From NCBI RefSeq assembly GCF_014656435.1, contig NZ_BNCK01000008.1, forward strand, positions 124,001 through 188,000: a stretch of 64,000 bases of DNA, in the 5' to 3' direction. Below are positions 34,130 to 42,935 of this stretch, piece by piece. Below the pieces are notes generated by a model, which saw only the letters and a program-made list of their open reading frames with translations, had not been told where the DNA came from and searched no databases. How positions within the stretch are numbered: the first letter of the stretch is position 1; the number at the start of each line of letters is the position of its first letter. This stretch comes from Thalassotalea marina. Lineage in GTDB: Bacteria; Pseudomonadota; Gammaproteobacteria; Enterobacterales; Alteromonadaceae. The position numbers and the translations under genes were made by a program.

Positions 34130-34882
34130 ATGTTTAAAAAACTACTGGCCAGTGTTGGTATTGGTAAAGCCAAAGTAGATACAATTTTACTACAAGACAA
34201 ATTACGTGCAGGTGATGCTTTTGATATTGAAGTTATCATTGTAGGTGGTGATGTTGAGCAGCATATAAATGGGTTAGAATTTGCGGTAATGGCGAAGGCT
34301 AAAACTGAATCTAATGTTGGCGATGAAGAAATTGAATACAACAAAAGTGTTGTACTGCAACATTGGCAACAACCTTTAGATATCGTTATTGCGCCTGGCG
34401 AAACGCGCAAAGAGCAGTTTACATTAACGCTTCACCCAGAAGTGCCAGCAACACAGCTGTTTGGTCAACAGGTATCGAAAGTATGGTTACAAACTGGTCT
34501 TGATATAAAAGCGGGCATCGATGGCTCTGACCAAGATCCTTTGTTTATTGAACCTTCACTGACGCAAATTGCAGTACTGGATGTGATACATCAAAGTGGT
34601 TATTCACTGTTTAAAGTCGATATAGAAGCCGGTGGTGTTCGTGGTCATGGGTTTGCATCACATTTACCTTGCTATCAAGAATATGAATTTAAACCACAAT
34701 CACGCTCATTTTTTGGTGCCAAAGAGATAGAAGTAACTTTTGTTGATAATGGTGCAGAAACTGGTGTACTAATTGAAATAGATCGTGCTTTTACTGGCGA
34801 TGGCTATCGCAGCGTTTCTATTCCTAACCACTGCACAACGGTTGACAGTGTTAGGCCTTATATTGAAAACATTTTGGGTTAA
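34130..34882 (+). CDS. Spo0M family protein
   Basis: The 250-residue protein belongs to the Spo0M (arrestin-like) family: MFKKLLASVGIGKAKVDTILLQDKLRAGDAFDIEVIIVGGDVEQHINGLEF is the standard start, and VDIEAGGVRGHGFASHLPC and EIDRAFTGDGYRSV complete the two beta-sandwich domains. It is found in many non-sporulating bacteria, where its role is unclear. ATG 34130 follows AGAAGGATAG; a TTG three bases upstream is also in frame. It stands alone between the serine hydrolase and the esterase. Confidence 0.92.
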   Translation: MFKKLLASVGIGKAKVDTILLQDKLRAGDAFDIEVIIVGGDVEQHINGLEFAVMAKAKTESNVGDEEIEYNKSVVLQHWQQPLDIVIAPGETRKEQFTLTLHPEVPATQLFGQQVSKVWLQTGLDIKAGIDGSDQDPLFIEPSLTQIAVLDVIHQSGYSLFKVDIEAGGVRGHGFASHLPCYQEYEFKPQSRSFFGAKEIEVTFVDNGAETGVLIEIDRAFTGDGYRSVSIPNHCTTVDSVRPYIENILG

Positions 34883-34907
34883 AACGCAGCTTTAACTCAA
34901 ATAAATG

Positions 34908-34943
34908 CAGTCAGGTTTAGTTTAATTTAAGTGAATCTGACTG
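34908..34943. terminator. Hairpin after the Spo0M gene (weak terminator)
   Basis: CAGTCAGGTT (34908-34917) pairs with AATCTGACTG (34934-34943) through ten bases including one G-T pair. No T run follows. It may protect the mRNA end rather than terminate. Confidence 0.35.
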
Positions 34944-34968
34944 TATAAAGAATACACAGATTAAAGCT

Positions 34969-35005
34969 AACTTATTAACTTATTAACTTATTAACTTATT
35001 AACTT
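34969..35005. repeat. Tandem 8-bp repeat (AACTTATT, four copies)
   Basis: Four perfect copies of AACTTATT start at 34969, 34977, 34985 and 34993, plus five bases of a fifth. The array ends one base before the stop codon of the minus-strand esterase gene. It is a simple sequence repeat; its copy number may vary between strains. Confidence 0.85.
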
Positions 35006-35848
35006 TTATTTGTTTTTGATTGCGTTTTTTGGCATAAATATTTTTTCAAACGCATTATAAACCGCTATATGAAGTGCATCGCCATGTGTTTTATCGGCTA
35101 AAAATTCAAAATGTAGTGTTAAATTTTGCTGTTGTTGATTTTCTAACTTATCAAATAACGCTTTTGCCGTTCTTTCCATGACTGTGCCTTCTTTACCCAC
35201 TGCGACATAAACAGATTTATTCGAGTGGTATTTGGGCAGTTGTATGTTGAGTAATTTTTCGTCATCCCACCACAAACTTGGGCTTACAATAATATAGTTA
35301 TCAAAAAGATTTGGCTTTTTAAACAGTATTTCCGTTGCTAACAACCCACCTAAAGATTGCCCTATGACGGTTTTAGTTGTTGTTGTTCTAAATTTTGAGT
35401 TGATATAAGGCTGCAGCTCATTTTCGATAAAAGCTATAAAGTGAGCTGACTTACCAGACGTTGGAAACTCTTTTTGATCAAGTGTGTTATTTGATGGGTA
35501 AGTAAAATCTCTTTTTCGGTCAACGTTGCCGATCCCCACAACGATAGACTCAGGAACCATGTTAATCCAAGAAAACGAACCAAATTGCACTATGCCAGCT
35601 ATATGAATGAAATCTTCTTCTTTTGAACCATCAAACAAATAAATAACTGGGTAGCTTTTGCTTTTATCATGCAAATAGCTCGCTGGTAGATATATATTTA
35701 GCTGTCGTTTTTCATTTAAAATACTCGATTTAATAGTGATTGATTTACCAATGACAAAGTCACTTTCATTTGTCTCGATAGCAAGCTTTTGCGCAAAGGA
35801 TAAACTGGGCGTTAAAACTAAAAATAAGAGCAGTGTTGATAGTTTCAT
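35006..35848 (-). CDS. Secreted alpha/beta hydrolase, Fes/IroE-like esterase family
   Basis: The 280-residue protein has a signal peptide (LSTLLLFLVLTPSLSFA) and the esterase-D-like fold: RQLNIYLPASYLHDKSKSYPVIYLFDGSKEEDF, WINMVPESIVVGIGNVDRKRDFTYPSN, then nucleophile elbow VIGQSLGGLLATEIL and a tail DKTHGDALH with the histidine. Related proteins hydrolyse siderophore esters or carbohydrate acetates. No siderophore gene lies near, so the substrate is unknown. It is flanked on the 3' side by the 8-bp tandem repeat. Confidence 0.87.
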   Translation of the reverse strand: MKLSTLLLFLVLTPSLSFAQKLAIETNESDFVIGKSITIKSSILNEKRQLNIYLPASYLHDKSKSYPVIYLFDGSKEEDFIHIAGIVQFGSFSWINMVPESIVVGIGNVDRKRDFTYPSNNTLDQKEFPTSGKSAHFIAFIENELQPYINSKFRTTTTKTVIGQSLGGLLATEILFKKPNLFDNYIIVSPSLWWDDEKLLNIQLPKYHSNKSVYVAVGKEGTVMERTAKALFDKLENQQQQNLTLHFEFLADKTHGDALHIAVYNAFEKIFMPKNAIKNK

Positions 35849-35961
35849 ATGTTAATTCAAACTAATTAATATCTAAAATTTGGTGAAGATCTTTTGACCA
35901 ATGTTGTATTTTTCTGAGCTAGCTGTCAATCAGCCTTAATTGATGAGTGGCTATGTTTTGA

Positions 35962-36666
35962 CTACTCAATTTCTTCATCATATGGCACGCTGTTAACTAA
36001 GTCTTCAAACGTTCGATTATCGGTGTACATAAGTGGCTTATCAAAAGGAGCAAATGTATACATGAACTTTGACGTCGGTTCGACTATAGTCATCACTACA
36101 GTTAATGGCTCACCAGTAATAGAGTGTAGCCTCACCGATTCAAATTCGGCTAAGTAAGTAGGTTCAGCATCCATATTGTAATTAACCATCACCTCACAGC
36201 CATAACTGTTGCAATAGACATTATAATCATCAATAACACCCAATACGGCGTATTTGTTCACATGAACTCGTAACTTATCTTCAACAAGGGTACTACGTGA
36301 GTCAAAAGATAATGTTTGATGAAACTCATCCAGCTGTATGATTGATATTCCTGTATGTTTGAATGTTTGATAGTAAGAAACACCGTTGTAAGTTAGCCGT
36401 TCTATCACTTTTTCTTTTAAACTTTGTTCAAGTGCTTCTTGTTCTTCAATGTATTTTGTTTGGTTTTGACGCTGTTTTGTTGTAGCAACCACACTGTGTT
36501 CTTGAGGCTTAGTTTGATTTATCGTTGTTGGCAAAGTGCTAGTTGCTGATGGTAACTTAAGTGCACTGCTACTTTGTTTGGTTTTGATATGATGTGAAGT
36601 TGTTAAATAATAGGTGTAGCCAACTATACCTAATAACATAAAAATAAAAATCGCACCCCGCCGCAT
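35962..36666 (-). CDS. Hypothetical membrane-anchored protein
   Basis: The 234-residue protein has one N-terminal membrane helix (AIFIFMLLGIVGYTYYL), then a Ser/Thr/Gln-rich linker, a coiled-coil-like stretch (YIEEQEALEQSLKEKVIERL) and a C-terminal domain with two cysteines (YCNSYGCEVMVNYNM) that would lie in the periplasm and could pair. Two upstream ATGs are in frame, but ATG 36666 follows AAGGAAAG at the right distance and starts MRRGAIF, so it is preferred. No family is recognised. The domain reads as a small beta-sheet protein with acidic end (DEEIE). Confidence 0.7.
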   Translation of the reverse strand: MRRGAIFIFMLLGIVGYTYYLTTSHHIKTKQSSSALKLPSATSTLPTTINQTKPQEHSVVATTKQRQNQTKYIEEQEALEQSLKEKVIERLTYNGVSYYQTFKHTGISIIQLDEFHQTLSFDSRSTLVEDKLRVHVNKYAVLGVIDDYNVYCNSYGCEVMVNYNMDAEPTYLAEFESVRLHSITGEPLTVVMTIVEPTSKFMYTFAPFDKPLMYTDNRTFEDLVNSVPYDEEIE

Positions 36667-36830
36667 TCTTTCTTTCCTTAGAGTCAGCATCAAGTATAAG
36701 AACCTTGTTAAAATTTATACTAAAGCAAAAATGTATAACTGCAATGTTATTTTTGTTTATTTTTAAAACGACTTATTTTGTATGAGCAAAATGTTGGGAG
36801 TTAGTGACTTAGGCATTTTTTGAACAAAGA

Positions 36831-36853
36831 AAAAGGCGCCAATGCGCCTTTAG
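36831..36853 (-). terminator. ppc: Rho-independent terminator of ppc
   Basis: On the minus strand AAGGCGC (36850-36844) and GCGCCTT (36839-36833) form a perfect stem around ATTG and are followed by TTTC. It begins 22 bases after the ppc stop. Confidence 0.85.
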
Positions 36854-36871
36854 AAACTTACATTAAATCTT

Positions 36872-39433
36872 TTAGCCAGTATTACGTAAACCTGTGGCAA
36901 TACCTGCCATGGTAACCATTAACACTTGTTCGCTAAATTGATCTTCCGGGTTTTCACGTAAACGTTTAAGTACTTCAAGTTGCATCAGGTGCAGTGGCAC
37001 CAAGTAAGGCTGACGTAAATTAAACGAATGTAAATTCCATGGATCATTTGCCATGATTTCATCGTGTGGTAACAGCGAGAGAACACTTTCTTTATCTTGT
37101 GCTAGCTGTGCTCTGAGTGTTTCACCAATGTTGACTAAATCGTCTTGCACCAGCGCTTTGTCATACAATGAAGAAATCATAGGCTCAGATTTTAAGTAAA
37201 CCATTTCAATTAAAGATAGGCGTGCTCTAAAGTAAGGCCATTCGCTCAACATCTCTTTAATAATATGCCCATCACTTTCTTTGTGATGTTCAAGGGATTG
37301 TCCCAGACCAAGCCAGCTTGGCAGAACTAAGCGGTTTTGACTCCAAGCAAAAATCCATGGAATAGCCCTAAGTGATTCAATACCACCGTCAACTTTACGT
37401 TTGCTTGGCCTAGAGCCTAGTGGCAGAGAAGCAAGTTCTTGTTCAGGTGTTGCTTGACGAAAATATTGTACAAATCGAGGCTCTTTTTGTACGTATCCAC
37501 GATAAATATCACAACTAAACGCTGCCATTTTATCCATGGTATCGCGCCAGCTTTGTTTGGGTTTTACTGGTGGCGTAATTAAGCTGTCTAGTATTGCACT
37601 GGCGTATAAATGTAAGCTACGCACAGCTAAACTAGGTAAACCAAACTTATAACGAATAGTTTCACCTTGTTCAGTCACCCGCAAGCCGCCATCTAGTGTA
37701 CCTGGAGGTTGAGAAGCAATCGCTTCATGTGCAGGACCGCCGCCACGACCAATTGTACCGCCTCTACCATGGAATAGTTTTAACGTAACGCCATGTTTTG
37801 CGAACTCGTTAACTAACGCTTCTTGTGCATGATATTGACCCCAAGCCGCCGCTAATACTCCAGCATCTTTAGCTGAATCGCTGTAGCCAATCATCACGTA
37901 ATGTTTGTTTTGGCAGCGCTGTTTGTAAGTTGGTAATGATAACAAATTACCCATAACCTCAGTGGCGTTGTTAAGATCGTCTAGCGTTTCAAATAATGGC
38001 GCAATTGGCATAGGCCAACTAATGCCCGCGGTTTTCATCAGTAAATTAACCGCCAATACATCGCTGACTTTACTTGCCATCGAAATAATATAAATGCCCA
38101 GAGCTTCTTGTGGTTGTTGCGCGATAAAACTAAAGGTGTCGAGCACTTCTTGTGTGTCATCGCTCCAAGTCAAATTGGGGATCAGCGGGCGAGTGTTATT
38201 GATTTCAGTTTCTAAAAAGTGAATTTTTTCTTGTTCTGTCCAGGTTAAATAATCACCTAGTCCCAGAGCTGCAACAATTTCTGCAATTGCACTATCGTGG
38301 CGTTCACTATGTTGCCTAACGTCTAACTTTACGAGAGAAATGCCAAAACATTGCACTTTACGCATCAGGTCAATGATTTTTGAATTGGCAATTCTTGTTA
38401 ATCCAACGGCGAGTAAGCTGTCGCGACACTGTTTTAATGGTTGATACAACTCGTCTGAGCATTTAATGGTGTGTTTAGTTTTACCGTTACTTAACTGTTC
38501 AATGGTTTGTTTAAGCTTGGCAATAATAGGTTTTAAGCATTGTCGATACGGACCAATATCATTGGTATCTTCTGCTTTTAATGCTGGCGTTGCCTTGTTC
38601 ATCGACAGCTCTAAATACAAAGACTGAAAGTCTGTTAAATACAATTCAGCCGCCATTAATCTGGCATTGATCATCGCTTGTTGACTGATTTTAGCGGTAA
38701 CAAAGGGATTGCCATCTCTGTCACCAGCCATCCAACTCGCCATGGTTAACGGTACGCAATTCTCAGGTAAAGGTTTTCCGGTATTTTGTTGGCTAAATTG
38801 ATCCAATTCACGGACAAAATGGGGAACGGCATGCCACAAACTATCACTAATGGTGTTGAGTCCCCAGCGAGACTCGTCTAGCGGGGAAGGGCGTTTGTTC
38901 CTTATTTCTTGGGTATGCCAAGCTTGTTCGATTAACTCTTCAACGCGTGAACTTAAGTTTTCACCTGCTTGTTCAAGCTCTAAAGCAATTTCATGATATT
39001 TGTGTATAAATGTTCGGCGGTTAACTTCGGTAGGGTGAGCGGTGAGTACAAGTTCTATTTCTAGCTGCTGTAACGCTTTTTCGATGTTTGCTGGCGATTT
39101 TCCCTGTACTTTTTCACTTAATGCATCAAGTGGGTGTGGTAAATCTAGCTCGTTTAATCCTGCGCTACTTGCCGTATATTGTTGCTCCGCAATATTGGCG
39201 AGATTAAGAAATTGGCTAAAGGCGCGGGCATGTACTAAAAGGTCATCTTGATCGAGCGATTGAAACAACGTTTGCAATGCTTTTATTGCGTCTAAATCAC
39301 CGTTAACGGCTTGTTTTGACAGATGCCGGACAGATTCAATATTGTCGACCCAGGTCTCTCCTTTATCATTGGCAATGGTTTGCCCTAAAGTTTCGCCTAA
39401 TTTTCGGACGTTATTTGAAATGGTCTCTAACAT
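36872..39433 (-). CDS. ppc: Phosphoenolpyruvate carboxylase
   Basis: The 853-residue enzyme forms oxaloacetate from phosphoenolpyruvate and bicarbonate, replenishing the citric-acid cycle. The catalytic histidine is His133 in VLTAHPTEVNRRT, and the second active-site block is MIGYSDSAKDAGVLAAAW followed by FHGRGGTIGRGGGPAHEAI with the conserved arginines and glycines. The C-terminus ends RNTG as in other PEPCs, contributing to the allosteric inhibitor site. Length is slightly under that of E. coli (883). Its ATG lies five bases after AGAGGA. The gene is monocistronic and ends in a terminator. Confidence 0.98.
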   Translation of the reverse strand: MLETISNNVRKLGETLGQTIANDKGETWVDNIESVRHLSKQAVNGDLDAIKALQTLFQSLDQDDLLVHARAFSQFLNLANIAEQQYTASSAGLNELDLPHPLDALSEKVQGKSPANIEKALQQLEIELVLTAHPTEVNRRTFIHKYHEIALELEQAGENLSSRVEELIEQAWHTQEIRNKRPSPLDESRWGLNTISDSLWHAVPHFVRELDQFSQQNTGKPLPENCVPLTMASWMAGDRDGNPFVTAKISQQAMINARLMAAELYLTDFQSLYLELSMNKATPALKAEDTNDIGPYRQCLKPIIAKLKQTIEQLSNGKTKHTIKCSDELYQPLKQCRDSLLAVGLTRIANSKIIDLMRKVQCFGISLVKLDVRQHSERHDSAIAEIVAALGLGDYLTWTEQEKIHFLETEINNTRPLIPNLTWSDDTQEVLDTFSFIAQQPQEALGIYIISMASKVSDVLAVNLLMKTAGISWPMPIAPLFETLDDLNNATEVMGNLLSLPTYKQRCQNKHYVMIGYSDSAKDAGVLAAAWGQYHAQEALVNEFAKHGVTLKLFHGRGGTIGRGGGPAHEAIASQPPGTLDGGLRVTEQGETIRYKFGLPSLAVRSLHLYASAILDSLITPPVKPKQSWRDTMDKMAAFSCDIYRGYVQKEPRFVQYFRQATPEQELASLPLGSRPSKRKVDGGIESLRAIPWIFAWSQNRLVLPSWLGLGQSLEHHKESDGHIIKEMLSEWPYFRARLSLIEMVYLKSEPMISSLYDKALVQDDLVNIGETLRAQLAQDKESVLSLLPHDEIMANDPWNLHSFNLRQPYLVPLHLMQLEVLKRLRENPEDQFSEQVLMVTMAGIATGLRNTG

Positions 39434-39587
39434 GAAATCCTCTTTTGTTGTTTTATTACTACAATTGGACTGTTTTCACTGTACGGTAAATTGAGCTTAA
39501 ACTCTAATAACAAAAAGTGATAGCCTAATTCTGTATAATAATTTATCAAGCTAAAAACTTCCATTTGTAACAAAACAACAAAATTGT

Positions 39588-39617
39588 TTGTATATAAAAA
39601 ATTGTATATATAAAAAA
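39588..39617. promoter_or_regulatory. Candidate ArsR operator/promoter of the ars operon
   Basis: Two near-identical AT-rich repeats beginning TTGTATATA occur at 39588 and 39602, 40-70 bases before the arsC/arsR fusion. Their location fits a site for the fusion's own ArsR domain. Binding is inferred. Confidence 0.4.
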
Positions 39618-39655
39618 GTATATGTATTATGTCGACTTCAATAGATGAGGCCAAC

Positions 39656-40441
39656 ATGAAAAAAACAGTTTTATTTGTTTGTACAGCCAACGCAGCTCGT
39701 TCTCAAATTGCACAAGCTATTTTGACTCATGTTGCTGAGGCGCATTTTGAGGTTCAAAGTGCGGGCAGCCATCCAACACAAATTCACACAAAAACTATAG
39801 ATACCTTAAACCGTTATGCAATTAATCATGACTTTCTTATCAGCAAAGGGCTTGAGCCTTTTATTGATAAAACATTTGATTATGTGATTACACTTTGTGA
39901 TCAGGCAACAAATGACTGTCGGGGCATCATTAATGGAAGATCGGTGTTAGCTTGGGATATTCCAGACCCAGTCACTCGTTCAGGCTCTGATCCCTTTGAT
40001 AATGCTTACCATGAAATCTGCCAACGTATTAATATGTTTTTACAGGTTGAGTTTCCTGAAACTTTTTCAACCAATCACCTTCCTGAAGCGACATTAGAGC
40101 CCTTATCGTTTTTTAAATGTATGACAGATGAAATTCGTTTAAAAACGTTAATGCTAACGCATTATTTTGGTGAAATTTGTGTATGTGAATTAATGGAAGC
40201 GCTCGATGAGCAAAGCCAACCTAAAGTGTCGCGCAATTTGGCGGTGCTAAAAAATAGCGGTCTGTTGTTGGCTCGCAAACATGGGCAATGGGTTTTTTAT
40301 CGACTCAACCCGGCATTACCTACGTGGGTAAAATCTAATATCGCGTTAACCACACAAGCTAATATTGCCTTTATTCAGGAAAATTTAACCCGCTTAAACA
40401 AAATGCAAAATAGACCCGATAAAGTGGCATTTTGTCGATAA
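39656..40441 (+). CDS. Arsenate reductase (LMW-PTP type) fused to ArsR repressor
   Basis: The 261-residue protein joins two domains. Residues 1-140 are a low-molecular-weight phosphatase-type arsenate reductase: VCTANAARSQ holds the CX5R loop with Cys9 and Arg15, and DIPDP carries the acid. Residues 150-245 are an ArsR winged helix: FFKCMTDEIRLKTL, FGEICVCELMEALDEQSQPKVSRNLAVLKNSGLL, with Cys175 and Cys177 as probable arsenite ligands and QPKVSRNLAVLK as recognition helix. The start ATG 39656 follows GAGG five bases upstream. It opens an operon with gapdh and arsJ. Reduction product would act on the repressor within one polypeptide, an inference. Confidence 0.92.
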   Translation: MKKTVLFVCTANAARSQIAQAILTHVAEAHFEVQSAGSHPTQIHTKTIDTLNRYAINHDFLISKGLEPFIDKTFDYVITLCDQATNDCRGIINGRSVLAWDIPDPVTRSGSDPFDNAYHEICQRINMFLQVEFPETFSTNHLPEATLEPLSFFKCMTDEIRLKTLMLTHYFGEICVCELMEALDEQSQPKVSRNLAVLKNSGLLLARKHGQWVFYRLNPALPTWVKSNIALTTQANIAFIQENLTRLNKMQNRPDKVAFCR

Positions 40442-40495
40442 GTTCACCTTAACAATACAACAAATTAGGTCAAAATTTTAAACGAGAGTAATACG

Positions 40496-41503
40496 ATGAC
40501 GATAAAAATTGGTATCAATGGTTTTGGTCGTATGGGCAGACTTACCTTGCGCGCTGCATTTGGCTGGCAAGATATAGAGTTTGTAAAGATTAATGACCCG
40601 GCAGGCAATGCTGAAACGCTAGCTCATTTGCTGGAGTTTGATTCTGTACATGGTCGTTGGCAACACCCTGTGACACATCAAGATGACAACCTTATTATTG
40701 GTGATTGTCACATCAGCTGTACTAGGCACACTACAATCAGTGAAGCAGACTGGTCAGATTGTGACGTGGTTATCGAAGCTTCAGGTAAAATGAAAACCAA
40801 GGCATTACTCGAGCAATATCTTCAACAAGGGGTTAAGCGTGTTGTTGTTACCGCACCAGTTAAAGAAGAGGGCGTGCTTAATATTGTGATGGGCGTTAAC
40901 GATCATTTATATGATGTTGAGCAGCATGCTATTGTAACGGCCGCTTCATGCACAACAAACTGCTTAGCGCCTGTTGTTAAAGTGCTACAAGACAATATTG
41001 GTATCAAACACGGTTCTATGACCACCATTCATGATATTACCAATACCCAAACGATTATTGATGCGCCACACAAAGATTTACGTCGAGCAAGATCATGTGG
41101 TACGAGCTTGATCCCGACAACAACGGGTTCAGCAACCGCCATCACCCACATATTTCCAGAATTAAAAGGTAAGTTAAATGGTCATGCGGTTCGAGTACCG
41201 TTAACCAATGCGTCAATTACCGATTGCGTGTTTGAACTTTCTCGCGCTACGATGGTTGAGGAAATTAACGGTTGGATGAAACAAGCTGCACAGGGGGATT
41301 TAGACGGAATTTTAGGTTATGAGGAAAAGCCACTCGTTTCAATTGATTATAAAACAGACCCTAGATCAAGCATTGTTGATGCTTTGTCGACTATGGTGGT
41401 CAATGGCACGCAAGTTAAACTCTACCTTTGGTACGATAATGAATGGGGCTACGCCAATCGTACCGCTGAGCTCGCATTAAAAGTTGGCCTTTCTGTAAAG
41501 TAA
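40496..41503 (+). CDS. Glyceraldehyde-3-phosphate dehydrogenase of the ArsJ arsenate system
   Basis: This 335-residue GAPDH has the Rossmann start [12 protein letters not shown] and the catalytic cysteine Cys152 in [10 protein letters not shown]. The family tail [14 protein letters not shown] is complete. In ArsJ operons the enzyme uses arsenate in place of phosphate and makes 1-arseno-3-phosphoglycerate, which the next gene product expels. The sequence [31 protein letters not shown] is normal for glycolytic GAPDH, so specificity is inferred from position between arsC/R and arsJ. It starts behind ACGAGAG. Confidence 0.93.
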   Translation: MTIKIGINGFGRMGRLTLRAAFGWQDIEFVKINDPAGNAETLAHLLEFDSVHGRWQHPVTHQDDNLIIGDCHISCTRHTTISEADWSDCDVVIEASGKMKTKALLEQYLQQGVKRVVVTAPVKEEGVLNIVMGVNDHLYDVEQHAIVTAASCTTNCLAPVVKVLQDNIGIKHGSMTTIHDITNTQTIIDAPHKDLRRARSCGTSLIPTTTGSATAITHIFPELKGKLNGHAVRVPLTNASITDCVFELSRATMVEEINGWMKQAAQGDLDGILGYEEKPLVSIDYKTDPRSSIVDALSTMVVNGTQVKLYLWYDNEWGYANRTAELALKVGLSVK

Positions 41504-41515
41504 AAAATAGTGACT

Positions 41516-42736
41516 ATGACAAAAGATATTCAGCAATATTTAATTGTAACCGGCAACTATTGGGCATTTACCTTAACTGATGGTGCACTACGAATGTTAG
41601 TGGTGTTGTATTTCCACCAACTGGGTTATTCACCATTAAATATTGCTTTATTGTTTTTGTTTTACGAAGTGTTTGGCGTTATCACTAACTTAGTGGGAGG
41701 TTGGCTTGGCGCTCGATTTGGCCTAAATAAAACCATGAACGTAGGATTAGTATTGCAAATTGTTGCTTTATTGATGTTGGCTGCGCCGAGTGAATGGTTA
41801 ACGGTTATTTATGTGATGGCTGCTCAAGCTTTGTCGGGTATAGCAAAAGATCTGAATAAAATGAGCGCCAAAAGCTCAATTAAGATGTTAGTTGCGCAAG
41901 GGCAAGATTCACAATTGTTTAAATGGGTTGCTTTACTCACTGGATCTAAAAATGCATTAAAAGGTGTGGGCTTTTTTCTGGGCGGCTTATTACTAACAAC
42001 ACTTGGCTTTAAAGCGGCTGTATTAATCATGGCTTTAGCTTTGTTATTGGTTTGGGTGTTTAGCTTGTATGCGCTTACTGGTGATTTAGGCAAAGCAAAC
42101 CATAAACCTAAGTTTAGCCAAGTGTTTTCTAAAAGCCGTGCTATCAATATTTTATCTGCTGCTCGAATGTTTCTATTTGCTGCTCGTGATGTTTGGTTTG
42201 TGGTGGCGCTTCCTGTATTTCTAGCGACAACGTTGGGCTGGAATCATTGGTGGGTTGGGGGATTTTTAGCGCTCTGGATTATAGGTTATGGTGCAATCCA
42301 ATCGGTTGCTCCTCAGCTCCTTAAACGCTTTACAGAAAAATATTCTTATCATTTAACAACCACTGTATTAGCGGCTGTTTTAGCGCTAATTCCGCTAACC
42401 ATTGCCATCGCCTTACAAAGCAGTTTGGCCATAGTGTTAAGTGTTGTTTGTGGACTTGTTATTTTTGGTATTGTCTTTGCGTTAAACTCTTCTTGGCATA
42501 GCTTTCTTATCGTTCGTTATGCCAGCGACGACGGCGTTTCAATGGATGTTGGCTTTTATTATATGGCCAATGCACTTGGGCGATTGCTTGGCACTGTGCT
42601 CTCTGGTGGTATTTATCAGCTTTATGGTTTAGCCGCTTGTTTAATTGTCTCATTTTGCTTTTTACTCATTGCCGCGGCTATTTCTGCATTTTTACCAAGA
42701 AAAATAGAAACTTGTGAAAATAAAATGTTGACATAA
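41516..42736 (+). CDS. arsJ: ArsJ organoarsenical efflux transporter (MFS)
   Basis: The 406-residue protein has twelve membrane helices and the ArsJ signature at its start: YLIVTGNYWAFTLTDGALRMLVVLYFHQLGYSPLNIALLFLFYEVFGVITN, and GIAKDLNKMSAKSSIKMLV in the loop. It exports 1-arseno-3-phosphoglycerate, the product of the preceding GAPDH, which breaks down to arsenate outside. It follows the gapdh stop by 12 bases; a GTG at 41510 is also in frame. The operon ends here. Together with the fused reductase/repressor this is a self-contained arsenate resistance unit; no arsB or acr3 is present in the window. Confidence 0.95.
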   Translation: MTKDIQQYLIVTGNYWAFTLTDGALRMLVVLYFHQLGYSPLNIALLFLFYEVFGVITNLVGGWLGARFGLNKTMNVGLVLQIVALLMLAAPSEWLTVIYVMAAQALSGIAKDLNKMSAKSSIKMLVAQGQDSQLFKWVALLTGSKNALKGVGFFLGGLLLTTLGFKAAVLIMALALLLVWVFSLYALTGDLGKANHKPKFSQVFSKSRAINILSAARMFLFAARDVWFVVALPVFLATTLGWNHWWVGGFLALWIIGYGAIQSVAPQLLKRFTEKYSYHLTTTVLAAVLALIPLTIAIALQSSLAIVLSVVCGLVIFGIVFALNSSWHSFLIVRYASDDGVSMDVGFYYMANALGRLLGTVLSGGIYQLYGLAACLIVSFCFLLIAAAISAFLPRKIETCENKMLT

Positions 42737-42766
42737 CTAGCAAGTTAAGTATATTTGTTGAGTTAA

Positions 42767-42857
42767 CAGTTTGTAAAAGGCAAGTATGGCGAAATCCATA
42801 CACGCAAAACTTCCGACCTAAGGCGTATGCTATGGTAGCGGGGTTGCAGAAAAATTG
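42767..42857 (+). promoter_or_regulatory. c-di-GMP-I (GEMM) riboswitch
   Basis: The segment aligns closely to the Vibrio Vc2 GEMM aptamer: GGCAAG, a hairpin GTATGG/CCATAC capped by CGAAAT, CACGCAAA, CCGACCTAAG, and GGTAGCGGGGTTGC. A closing stem CAGTTT (42767-42772) with AAATTG (42852-42857) is visible. Downstream, CTTGCCT (42871-42877) can pair with AGGCAAG (42920-42926), the sequence around the ribosome site of the PEP-CTERM-like gene. The same heptamer AGGCAAG also occurs inside the aptamer (42778-42784), so the two pairings would compete. The aptamer call is firm; the switching direction is inferred. Confidence 0.92.
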
Positions 42858-42935
42858 AATTTCCTACCTTCTTGCCTTAGAAGTTTATAAACATAGTTGA
42901 ATAACCTAACTAATTTTATAGGCAAGGACGGATCG

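Noticed and set aside
34969-35005. CRISPR-like array
   Set aside because: The unit is 8 bp and there are no spacers; it is a simple tandem repeat.
36666-36690. Longer start of the hypothetical membrane gene
   Set aside because: The extra residues contain the AAGGAAAG ribosome site of ATG 36666, which gives a better-placed membrane helix.
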